In this document: positions 1 to 5,350 of the stretch, piece by piece
Layout of the letters: each line of letters begins with the position of its first letter
Position numbering within the stretch: the stretch's first letter is position 1
Source: Planctomycetaceae bacterium
GTDB taxonomy: Bacteria > Planctomycetota > Planctomycetia > Planctomycetales > Planctomycetaceae
NCBI GenBank assembly: GCA_016765335.1
Contig: JAESQE010000462.1
Coordinates: 1 to 5,350, forward strand
Length of the DNA stretch: 5,350 nt
Reading direction: 5' to 3'
The notes under the pieces: generated by a model
Seen by the model: only the letters and a program-made list of their open reading frames with translations
What the model was told of the DNA's origin: nothing
Databases searched by the model: none
Made by a program: the position numbers and the translations under genes

Positions 1-1
1 C

Positions 2-127
2 AGCAGTGCCACTGCGGTTATTAAAATGGGCGGCACTGGCGTTGACGAGGAAAGTAATTTTCTTGGTGACGAGGGCCCAGTGCGGGGCTTCTGGAATGCG
101 TACACAGAAATGATGGAATTACGCTAA
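2..127 (+). CDS. Ring-hydroxylating dioxygenase large (alpha) subunit, C-terminal end only
   Basis: Partial gene: the 5' part lies left of the window; base 2 is the first base of a complete codon and TAA at 125-127 is the stop. The 41 visible residues include an IKMGG stretch (residues 7-11) and end with GPVRGFWNAYTEMMELR. From memory, alpha subunits of Rieske non-heme iron ring-hydroxylating dioxygenases end this way: an (I/L)xMGG segment, an acidic spacer, then (V/I)RGFW..Y...M near the stop. Such enzymes add O2 to aromatic substrates in the cytoplasm with electrons from a reductase. The Rieske cluster and iron-binding residues are not in view, so substrate and activity cannot be judged. 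The gene converges on the minus-strand gene ending at 136. The frame is open throughout and reads as real protein, unlike the antisense frame. Family assignment is probable; subfamily is unknown. Confidence 0.68.
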   Translation, partial: SSATAVIKMGGTGVDEESNFLGDEGPVRGFWNAYTEMMELR

Positions 128-135
128 ACAATCGT

Positions 136-597
136 TCAAATCGAGTAAAAAAACCACTGACATCCTCCACCACCTCCACCCTGGCCACCACCACCCTGGC
201 CGCCACCACCTACACTTTGCTGCCCACCACCTTGACCGCCTTGTCCACCACCTTGACCACCACCACCACCAAATCCTCCGCCGCCGCCGTTTTGCGGAAA
301 GATCTGTACGCCAACTAAAGCAGAAGGCATACCAACTGAAATTACTTCGTCAGTTTTGTTCTCCAGCAGAAGCGTGCCTTGCTTGGCGTTCTTCATAATC
401 ATCTTGTATTCAATGGAACCATCTTTGATTCCAGCAAATAATTCGACCTTCTCAGCAGAAGGGTCGTAGACCGGATTTTTGATTGGTCGCTGCCTGGCTT
501 CACCTGCTTGGGCTGTAACTGTGGCTCCACAAATTAATAGAGCCAGCATCGGTGCCATAGACGATCGAAAGGACTTGAAACAATTCAGTGTAGCCAT
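136..597 (-). CDS. Small exported protein with a C-terminal glycine tract, function unknown
   Basis: A 153-residue protein when started at the ATG at 597. It begins with a signal peptide: basic residues K8 and R11, a hydrophobic stretch at about 14-29, and an AQA signal-peptidase I site after residue 31. Residues 32-103 form a small soluble segment containing a pattern like GTLLLENKTDEVISVGMPSA, typical of a short beta-rich region. Residues 104-145 are almost all Gly with scattered Gln, encoded by GGT/GGC/GGA-rich DNA. The protein then stops after eight residues (CQWFFYSI). I recall longer planctomycete proteins with this layout that continue past the Gly tract, so this may be a truncated or short form. 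A GTG at 612 could also start the frame, but the GTGAGG around it looks like the ribosome-binding site of the ATG at 597. The role is unknown; location is inferred as periplasm or cell surface. Confidence 0.8.
   Translation of the reverse strand: MATLNCFKSFRSSMAPMLALLICGATVTAQAGEARQRPIKNPVYDPSAEKVELFAGIKDGSIEYKMIMKNAKQGTLLLENKTDEVISVGMPSALVGVQIFPQNGGGGGFGGGGGQGGGQGGQGGGQQSVGGGGQGGGGQGGGGGGCQWFFYSI
163..288 (-). repeat. Glycine-codon low-complexity tract
   Basis: On the plus strand this is a run of CCACCA, CCGCCG and CCTCCA units broken by TTG and CTG (Gln codons on the minus strand). It encodes residues 104-145 of the exported protein. The units are imperfect, so it is a degenerate triplet-type repeat and not a clean microsatellite. 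Such DNA is prone to length change by slippage, so tract length may differ between strains. Confidence 0.85.
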
Positions 598-606
598 GTC
601 AATAAA

Positions 607-612
607 CCTCAC
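607..612 (-). promoter_or_regulatory. Ribosome-binding site deciding the start of the Gly-rich protein gene
   Basis: On the minus strand this reads GTGAGG. It sits 9 bases before the ATG at 597, a good distance for a Shine-Dalgarno element. The GTG within it is the first possible start of the same frame, but using it would add only five residues (VRFID), shift the signal peptide away from the N-terminus, and leave no obvious ribosome-binding site of its own. Confidence 0.55.
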
Positions 613-722
613 GCTCCAATAGACCCTGGAGAAACGGTAAAAGCGGACCTCTAAACAATATCCATTGAATTAGGGATATGTTAATTTTTTGTTCTACAAT
701 TTCACACGTACAAAATCTTTGC

Positions 723-759
723 ACGAGTAACTCGTAGTTATGTTATCGAGTTTTAACAT
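723..759. promoter_or_regulatory. Pair of adjacent palindromes, possible operator
   Basis: ACGAGTAACTCGT at 723-735 is a perfect palindrome around one central base. It is followed 4 bases later by ATGTTA (740-745) and its reverse complement TAACAT (754-759) around an 8-base loop. The pair lies about 125-160 bases upstream of the start of the minus-strand exported-protein gene. A dimeric regulator could bind such sites, but short AT-rich palindromes also occur by chance, and no regulator gene is next to them. Confidence 0.22.
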
Positions 760-1307
760 GAGTATACAATGAAAAATTATTGCATGATTCAACTTTTTCA
801 ATAACCTTCCCCCCCAATTATGCGGAATATAACAGACAAGTCTAAATGTACTGTTTTTGAAGGAAAATGGACCTGCCCGGGATTTAATGGCATCCAGTAC
901 AGGTAAAAGCAGCATCCGGGTGTAATTATTCACCCATGGTTAACAGGTGGGCTTTCTTATGAGCATCGCATGAATCACCCGGACATGACACACTGATATG
1001 ATGTAACCTATTATGGTGACTGATGATATGGATACCGACGAGCTAGCCTGCAATGCTACTGGGCGTAATACTCGCCTGTTGTATAAGCCGATGCCAATTT
1101 CCTATTGTTACCATTGTATCAATCTTGCCTGCTATCCTGTTCAGAGTGAGTGGTTTTGTACAATTACCTGTATAGATCATGCAGATAATGACGATATTAG
1201 AAACAGGAAAATCGTCAGTTTGAATAAACCACGTGTGTAAAGCGAGGCTTGGAATGCAACTCAGGCTTCGTTGGCATCAAACCTGAGAGTTCCTTACGAG
1301 TCTACTG

Positions 1308-2177
1308 ATGTTTAAATTATATTCGAATCAAAGGTCAATTGTCGTCATGCTTCATGCTCAGCAATTCTCACATCAATCTGTACTACGCGAGCTTGAGTTC
1401 TCACGCATCACGATGCTGTTGGTTGCTATAAGTCTATTCTCAGCAACAGGTTGCCAGTCATCTCAAGGCGTTAAAAGTATTGGTGGACAAGGCCCCGAGA
1501 TCATCAAGCTGAATTACAATGCTGTCGTTCTTAAATATGAAACGAAAGATCTTGGGAGACTCTTTGCTCGAACTAAAAACAAGACAATGTCAACGGGGTT
1601 CACTTCTCGCTTTTCGTTGAGTGGAAAAGAATCAATTGAGCCATCTGCCCCGGCAGGAAAGTGGTCTCAAGCTCGAATAGAAATTGTCTACCCGCACCCA
1701 GATGGCAATGAATCCAAAGGGTTAGCCACCTTGATTGTCTCCAGGCATGCTCCGGTCGAGTCTTCGTCCAAGAGCTTTAAGCAAAAAATGAGCAATGGCT
1801 TATCTCGAATGATGATGCGGGCTTCGGGAACATCATCAGAATTGACTCAACTTGTCGGAAGCGAAAAAGTCAGTTCGGAATCAGTTGACGAAGAAGTCTG
1901 GCAACTGAACCTACCTAAAGAAGAGCTTGATCTTCTGCTTTCTGAATTTTCCCATCGCGGCTTCTTCAATAAACAAGAACGTCCAAGAGGGGAAGCAACT
2001 GTCAGCATTACCGTGGACCAGGGAGAATTCTCAAAACGCTGGACGAGCGAACCTCGGCTCGAAGACTTGATGCAACAAATCTATAACCAGGGGGAACTTT
2101 CAGCCTTCAAAACCCAAGGTGCAAAAATCCATTCTGTTTCAGCTATTCAGCAGGATACCATTCCCATCAAAGGGTGA
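1308..2177 (+). CDS. Predicted lipoprotein of unknown function
   Basis: A 289-residue frame with a lipoprotein signal: hydrophobic MLLVAISLFSATG (36-48) followed by Cys49, the predicted lipidated residue, which leaves a mature protein of about 241 residues. I recognise no catalytic domain. Visible features are a beta-rich segment at about 64-145, a basic, Met-rich helix at about 155-172 (KSFKQKMSNGLSRMMMR), and a C-terminal part at about 197-267 with WQLNLPKEELDLLL, GFF and KRWTSEPRLEDLMQQIY. This last part resembles in style planctomycete lipoproteins of unknown role that I recall. The start is uncertain. ATG 1308 has only a weak GAG 7 bases upstream and gives a long N-region; ATG 1347 has no visible ribosome-binding site; ATG 1413 would leave a signal of 13 residues with no positive charge before the Cys. 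A start upstream of Arg33 is therefore likely. It stands alone, 222 bases ahead of the channel gene. Confidence 0.8.
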   Translation: MFKLYSNQRSIVVMLHAQQFSHQSVLRELEFSRITMLLVAISLFSATGCQSSQGVKSIGGQGPEIIKLNYNAVVLKYETKDLGRLFARTKNKTMSTGFTSRFSLSGKESIEPSAPAGKWSQARIEIVYPHPDGNESKGLATLIVSRHAPVESSSKSFKQKMSNGLSRMMMRASGTSSELTQLVGSEKVSSESVDEEVWQLNLPKEELDLLLSEFSHRGFFNKQERPRGEATVSITVDQGEFSKRWTSEPRLEDLMQQIYNQGELSAFKTQGAKIHSVSAIQQDTIPIKG

Positions 2178-2399
2178 TTATCATGACGATTCCCATGGCG
2201 TAATGTTTTTGCTTTTGCATTAATACTCTATTATTTATGCGATGAGGACTCGTCTCTCGCTTCTAATGCCAGATATTCTCGTCAAATGTAATGTACCATA
2301 CGGTCATTGCCTTGCTGTTGCTCTCTATTGGTTGCGATAATATTGAATCATTCCTGCCGTCAATTTTTATCGTAATGCTGACCGGATACCTGACTTCAA
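2178..2399. other. Intergenic region with a weak hairpin
   Basis: Between the lipoprotein stop and the channel start. The best structure is a stem with one bulge, GCGA(t)GAG at 2239-2246 pairing with CTCTCGC at 2254-2260. It lacks a following T-tract, so it is a poor intrinsic terminator. A plus-strand open frame starting at 2291 begins with a hydrophobic stretch and a Cys but runs into the channel gene in another frame and is not supported. The channel promoter must lie here if the gene is transcribed alone; I cannot place it. Confidence 0.4.
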
Positions 2400-3065
2400 A
2401 TGCAACGACAAATTTCAGAAGCCATAGCAACTTTTATGCTGGTGTTTATTGGCACCGGGGCAGCGACCGTTAATGAACTGACCGGCGAACTGACTCACGT
2501 AGGCGTTGCACTTTCATTTGGTTTGATCGTCACTGCAATGATTTACGCGACAGGTGACATCTCAGGCGCACACATGAACCCCGCAGTAACGATTGGCTTC
2601 GCTTTTTCTGGACGATTCCTCTGGAAAGATGTCAGCGGTTACATTATAGCGCAAGCGATTGGAGCCATGATTGCCAGTGCAACCCTTCGACTGCTTTTTA
2701 TGGAATCAGAATTCCTCGGTGTTACTGAACCACGCGGGGCATTACTTCAAACGTTAGTACTCGAAGCAATCCTGACATTCATCCTGATGTTTGTGATTCT
2801 GTGTGTGTCAGATGGCTCGAAAGAGAAGGGGATCATGGCCGGGGTTGCGATCGGGTCGATCATCGCACTCGAAGCCATGATGGGGGGGCCAATTACCGGG
2901 GCGTCTATGAATCCTGCCCGATCATTATCGCCAGCGATCTTGACTGGTCGCATGGATACACTTTGGCTCTATATTGTCGGACCAATTCTTGGGTCCATGC
3001 TCGCGGTACCAGTTTATCAGGCAATGATGGCTGCCTCTAATGACAAAAACGCTAAAGAAAAATAG
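2400..3065 (+). CDS. MIP-family channel protein (aquaporin / NIP-like)
   Basis: A 221-residue membrane channel of normal bacterial aquaporin length with six predicted membrane helices and two half-helices. The two family signatures are GAHMNPAVT (NPA at 60-62) and GASMNPARS (NPA at 171-173). Glu7 and Glu122, the conserved acidic residues of helices 1 and 4, are present. Aligning by motif to E. coli AqpZ and soybean nodulin 26 puts F40, A159, A168 and R174 in the aromatic/arginine filter. AqpZ has F/H/T/R there and nodulin 26 has W/V/A/R. The second NPA region (GPITGASMNPARSLSPA) is close to plant NIPs and related bacterial channels. Passive transport of water or small uncharged solutes across the inner membrane is expected; the substrate is uncertain. 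The start is bounded by an in-frame TGA at 2391-2393; only a weak GGA lies upstream. The C-terminus is short and Lys-rich. No glycerol kinase or arsenic genes are adjacent. Confidence 0.95.
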   Translation: MQRQISEAIATFMLVFIGTGAATVNELTGELTHVGVALSFGLIVTAMIYATGDISGAHMNPAVTIGFAFSGRFLWKDVSGYIIAQAIGAMIASATLRLLFMESEFLGVTEPRGALLQTLVLEAILTFILMFVILCVSDGSKEKGIMAGVAIGSIIALEAMMGGPITGASMNPARSLSPAILTGRMDTLWLYIVGPILGSMLAVPVYQAMMAASNDKNAKEK

Positions 3066-3142
3066 CCTGCATTAGAATCATCAATGTGGTTTCTAGGAGT
3101 TTGCATGACCTTTGCTGTTAATTTAGGTCAGGGAAGCAGGCT
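3064..3142 (+). other. Nested inverted repeats after the channel stop codon
   Basis: AGCCTGC at 3064-3070, overlapping the TAG stop, is the exact reverse complement of GCAGGCT at 3136-3142. Inside lies TGACCT (3106-3111) with its exact complement AGGTCA (3125-3130). Together they could fold the 3' end of the channel mRNA, or the inner pair could be a protein-binding site with half-sites 13 bases apart. No T-tract follows, so it is not a standard terminator. Each arm is short, and chance is possible. Confidence 0.25.
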
Positions 3143-3229
3143 GTCCCGGATAAGCCAGTCTTAGTGAATGCTCCGTTCTTTTTGCTCCGATAACACAGAG
3201 TGTCTATTTCTTTTATATCAGAAATGACA

Positions 3230-3273
3230 ATTGAGGTTTTGGAATACAGTGAACCTCAATCAACTATTTTTTT
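3230..3273 (+). terminator. Candidate intrinsic terminator between the channel and HEAT lipoprotein genes
   Basis: ATTGAGGTT at 3230-3238 pairs perfectly with AACCTCAAT at 3252-3260 (9 bp, 13-base loop). Seven T follow at 3267-3273 after a 6-base gap. The stem is AT-rich at its base and the gap is longer than ideal, so strength is moderate. It lies 165 bases after the channel stop and 56 bases before the next start, so it could end the channel transcript or act as a leader hairpin of the next gene. Confidence 0.42.
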
Positions 3274-3314
3274 GATAAATACCAGACAAAGATGTTGGTC
3301 TGAACTGAGTGAAT

Positions 3315-3319
3315 AAGGG
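3315..3319 (+). promoter_or_regulatory. Ribosome-binding site of the HEAT-repeat lipoprotein gene
   Basis: AAGGG ends 9 bases before the ATG at 3329 and is the clearest Shine-Dalgarno element among the plus-strand genes here. It supports that ATG, as does the lipoprotein signal that begins directly at it. Confidence 0.55.
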
Positions 3320-3328
3320 CGGCGTGCA

Positions 3329-5086
3329 ATGTTAAAGATTTCTAGTTCTCTACTGTGTGGCTTGGTGCTTTTTGCAGCAACCGGATGCCAGACTGCTCAT
3401 TCTGTTAAAGAATCGATTGCGAGTTGGCGTCCTTCATTCAGCAAAAGTCCGCAGGCAGAAATTGTTGAGGGGACTCTCCCGGATGAAGAGTCAGCAGAGA
3501 AATCATTGCAAGTTGAGGCAGATGGTTCATTGCAAATTGATACCGCCAGTTTATCGAAAGACTCTGGACTCTCGCCTACAATCACTCAGCAGCAGCCTGT
3601 CGCTAATGAATCGAAAGTGCCAATTACAGAAACTCAACCTGTATTGACTTCTTTTGAGTTGTATAAAGAATCCCTCAAGCAGGCAGAGTTGGAAGCAAGT
3701 CAATACGCTGAGAAAGTTATTGAACAAGCACCCAGACAGGCAAAGATGGTTGTTAAGTCGCAGACGGAATTACCACAAGCAGCTACTCAGGATGTCGACA
3801 AAGCTTTTGTTGATACAAAAAGTCTATCAAAAGAGATCGATACACTGCTGTCAGAATCCCAACCACAAGACAGCCCCTTTGAAGAGAATTCCGAAACGGT
3901 AACTGAAAAGTTGCCGCAAGCAGATCCTGCACAGCAAGTTGAAACAATAGATGAATCCTTTGCAGAATGGGCACGCAGCCATACTGAAGAAAAAACAACA
4001 GAAGTGAAGCAAGTCGCTTTGGTTAATAAGCGAGATGCTGGAGATATCGCCTTTGATCTCGCATCATTTGCAGATGCCTCTCTTTCTAATCCAGATGTAT
4101 TGGCTGAGGTGAACCCGTCAGTTGCAACGAAAAAAGCTGAGGCCGTTTCGTCAGTTTCACTAACGGAGTTTCCGTGGGCTGTTATTCAAGTAAAAGCCGT
4201 TATTCAGACTGAAGACAAACTTGCTGACATGCCTCAGGCTGAACAGATTTCGGTTGAAAAAGAACTCGCAGTTAATTTGAAAGATTCTGAAGAAATCCTC
4301 CGAAATCTTGAACGAGCATTGAGGGATAAAAGTTGGCGATCAGCCGCTGGGAGAGCCAGTGTTGAATCATTCACAGGCGACTCTCAACCACAAAGTGAAG
4401 AATACATGCAGGTCGCTAAGTTAATTAACGACGAAAATCCTCAGTTTCGTTTGAGGGGCTTGCAACTAGCTGTTGAAAAAGGAAATCAATTTCCAGGCAT
4501 TGTCAGTCTTGCATCGCAACTTCTGTACGACGAAGATCAGGTGATCAGATCTCATGCTGCCTCTGCTCTGTATCACTTGGAGCAACCAACTGAAGAAGTA
4601 TTAAAGACTTTGGCAAGCGTTTTGTCGTCGGATGATAAAAATGCCCGCCAGTTTGCTGCGATGTACCTGGGAGAAATGATCTCAGAAAAAGAAGATGTTG
4701 TTCCCATTCTTGAAACGAGTTTACTCAGTGCAAAGGGAATGTCTGCTTTGCACGTTTCAGAATCTCTTTTGAAAATTGACCCTTCTTCTGTTGATGCTGT
4801 TTCTCGATTAGCAGAATTGATGCGTGGCGAAGATGTCGAAGTTCGCTGGCTTGCTGCTCATACTTTGGGGTCTGTGCAGGGAGAGTTGCAGCCGTATGCA
4901 GTCGAAGCTTTGCGAGGGGGCTTGAGAGATGTCGATTCTCAAGTGCGAGCAACGTCTGCTCTTGCACTGGGCGGGTTGGGCAATGCTTCACAGGTTGCAG
5001 TTGCAGAACTGGACTTCATGCTCAAGCATGGCGACGCCAATGTAAAAGATGCCGCAAGCATCGCACTGGATTGCATTCGCCAGTGA
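3329..5086 (+). CDS. Large lipoprotein with disordered linker and C-terminal HEAT repeats
   Basis: A 585-residue protein. Residues 1-19 are a lipoprotein signal (Lys3, hydrophobic core, AATG) ending at Cys20, the predicted lipid-bearing residue. Residues about 21-320 are a long segment rich in Gln, Glu, Ser and Ala with little predicted fold, probably a flexible tether. A helical stretch (EEILRNLERALRDKSWRSAA, 321-340) leads into seven consecutive units of 33-34 residues: 360-392, 393-425, 426-458, 459-491, 492-525, 526-558 and a shorter 559-585. Most units carry the HEAT pattern L..LL.D.D..VR..AA.AL; unit 6 (LRDVDSQVRATSALALGGLG) is the clearest, and unit 4 lacks the D and VR positions. HEAT arrays are binding scaffolds, so a role in holding a partner at the envelope is inferred. 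The partner is unknown and no enzyme domain is visible. It appears to be transcribed alone. Confidence 0.9.
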   Translation: MLKISSSLLCGLVLFAATGCQTAHSVKESIASWRPSFSKSPQAEIVEGTLPDEESAEKSLQVEADGSLQIDTASLSKDSGLSPTITQQQPVANESKVPITETQPVLTSFELYKESLKQAELEASQYAEKVIEQAPRQAKMVVKSQTELPQAATQDVDKAFVDTKSLSKEIDTLLSESQPQDSPFEENSETVTEKLPQADPAQQVETIDESFAEWARSHTEEKTTEVKQVALVNKRDAGDIAFDLASFADASLSNPDVLAEVNPSVATKKAEAVSSVSLTEFPWAVIQVKAVIQTEDKLADMPQAEQISVEKELAVNLKDSEEILRNLERALRDKSWRSAAGRASVESFTGDSQPQSEEYMQVAKLINDENPQFRLRGLQLAVEKGNQFPGIVSLASQLLYDEDQVIRSHAASALYHLEQPTEEVLKTLASVLSSDDKNARQFAAMYLGEMISEKEDVVPILETSLLSAKGMSALHVSESLLKIDPSSVDAVSRLAELMRGEDVEVRWLAAHTLGSVQGELQPYAVEALRGGLRDVDSQVRATSALALGGLGNASQVAVAELDFMLKHGDANVKDAASIALDCIRQ

Positions 5087-5093
5087 TAAGTGA

Positions 5094-5154
5094 CCAGGGA
5101 ATCGCAACCTGTGTCTGGTAGACAGTTTAATGATTTTGGAATATGATTTCCTGG
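5094..5154 (+). terminator. Weak hairpins after the HEAT lipoprotein gene
   Basis: CCAGGGAATC at 5094-5103 matches the reverse complement of GATTTCCTGG (5145-5154) in 9 of 10 positions. Within the loop, TGTCT (5112-5116) pairs with AGACA (5120-5124) around GGT, followed by the T-rich GTTTAATGATTTT. Either could contribute to transcript ending 8-40 bases after the stop codon. The stems are short and the T-tract is interrupted. Confidence 0.25.
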
Positions 5155-5201
5155 CGACTCACCCAACGTAGCCGGTATCAAACAGGAGAGATTTGAATAA
5201 G

Positions 5202-5311
5202 CCACGGAGGCACAGAGGTCACAGAGAAAAAACCAAGGCCGTCTATCTTTTGAGTTAAATTGATTGATTTTCTGCTACTTTTTTAACTCGGTGTTCTCTG
5301 CGTCTCTGTGG
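5202..5311. repeat. CACAGAG-type imperfect inverted repeat (REP- or MITE-like)
   Basis: The left arm at 5202-5226 (CCACGGAGGCACAGAGGTCACAGAG, given here as a motif of two CACAGAG units after CCACGGAGG) matches the reverse complement of 5287-5311 in 19 of 25 positions. Between them lies a second, perfect pair, GAGTTAAA (5252-5259) and TTTAACTC (5282-5289), which overlaps the inner end of the right arm. The whole unit could fold into one long stem. I recall this CACAGAG/CTCTGTG palindrome as a common intergenic repeat in planctomycetes and several other phyla. It carries no gene, so if mobile it would depend on a transposase elsewhere. No target duplication is identified. Confidence 0.7.
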
Positions 5312-5350
5312 TAAAATAAAATCTATCCGTTTTAATTTGTTCCCAATCGG

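Larger units (their letters stand above)
598..1307. other. Long intergenic region with no supported gene
   Basis: About 710 bases between the minus-strand Gly-rich gene and the plus-strand lipoprotein gene, so it should contain the divergent promoters of both. The open frames here (694-933 on the minus strand, 1013-1240 on the plus strand) lack a ribosome-binding site and do not read like a known or well-folded protein. Visible structure consists of a perfect odd palindrome at 723-735, a 6-bp stem at 740-745/754-759, a run of seven C at 809-815, an 8-bp inverted repeat at 915-922/976-983, and a 6-bp stem at 1260-1265/1282-1287. No tRNA or recognised riboswitch is seen. The promoter elements themselves cannot be placed with any confidence. 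Confidence 0.6.

Noticed and set aside
21..209. Minus-strand open frame antisense to the dioxygenase end
   Set aside because: It is the out-of-frame continuation of the Gly-tract DNA and lies opposite a plus-strand frame that reads as a real protein family.
163..288. Regular CCACCA-like repeats as a possible CRISPR or tandem-repeat locus
   Set aside because: The period is three bases in frame with a Gly tract; there are no spacers.
694..933. Minus-strand open frame of 79 codons
   Set aside because: No ribosome-binding site, no recognisable motif, mixed composition unlike neighbouring genes; could be a remnant but nothing supports it.
1013..1240. Plus-strand open frame of 75 codons with six Cys, including a CxxC
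   Set aside because: No ribosome-binding site and no regular Cys/His spacing of a zinc-binding domain; most likely chance.
2291..2473. Plus-strand open frame with a lipobox-like start (LLLLSIGC)
   Set aside because: It overlaps the channel gene by 74 bases in another frame, its second half is the channel gene misread, and it has no ribosome-binding site.
2747..3040. Open frames on both strands inside the channel gene
   Set aside because: Shadows of the channel coding sequence, whose motifs fix the true frame.
1308..5086. A three-gene envelope operon or new system
   Set aside because: Gaps of 222 and 263 bases, a terminator-like hairpin and no functional link between the products; shared envelope location alone is not evidence.
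4725..5205. Two minus-strand open frames over the end of the HEAT lipoprotein gene
   Set aside because: Antisense to clear HEAT repeats; sequences show no family character.

Overview
The window looks like chromosomal DNA of a planctomycete, with GC content that I judge by eye to be in the mid-40s. The reasons are a secreted protein ending in a long Gly tract of a style I associate with that phylum, two large lipoproteins of planctomycete type with an ATG-Cys-Gln lipobox context, wide intergenic gaps, and a dispersed CACAGAG-type inverted repeat at the right edge. This placement is inference; there is no rRNA or other marker gene.

Left part (1-612): the last 41 codons of a plus-strand gene that reads as the C-terminus of a ring-hydroxylating (Rieske-type) dioxygenase large subunit. 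It converges, with only 8 bases between the stop codons, on a minus-strand gene for a small exported protein with a C-terminal Gly tract. Bases 598-1307 hold no gene I can support, only a few short palindromes.

Middle and right part (1308-5086): three plus-strand genes well separated from each other. These are an unrecognised lipoprotein (1308-2177), a MIP-family channel (aquaporin-like, 2400-3065), and a 585-residue lipoprotein with a long Gln/acid-rich linker and seven HEAT-type repeats (3329-5086). The gaps of 222 and 263 bases, and a hairpin plus T-tract before the last gene, suggest separate transcription units rather than one operon. Bases 5087-5350 contain a weak hairpin and a roughly 110-bp imperfect inverted repeat of mobile or REP-like character.

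Nothing in the window ties the genes into a common pathway. The two lipoproteins and the channel all concern the cell envelope, but that is only a shared location. I found no defence system, CRISPR array, intact transposon, tRNA or rRNA, and no convincing undescribed multi-gene system. The points most worth a second look are the unusual predicted pore filter of the channel, the HEAT-repeat lipoprotein, the abrupt end of the Gly-rich protein, and the right-edge repeat.
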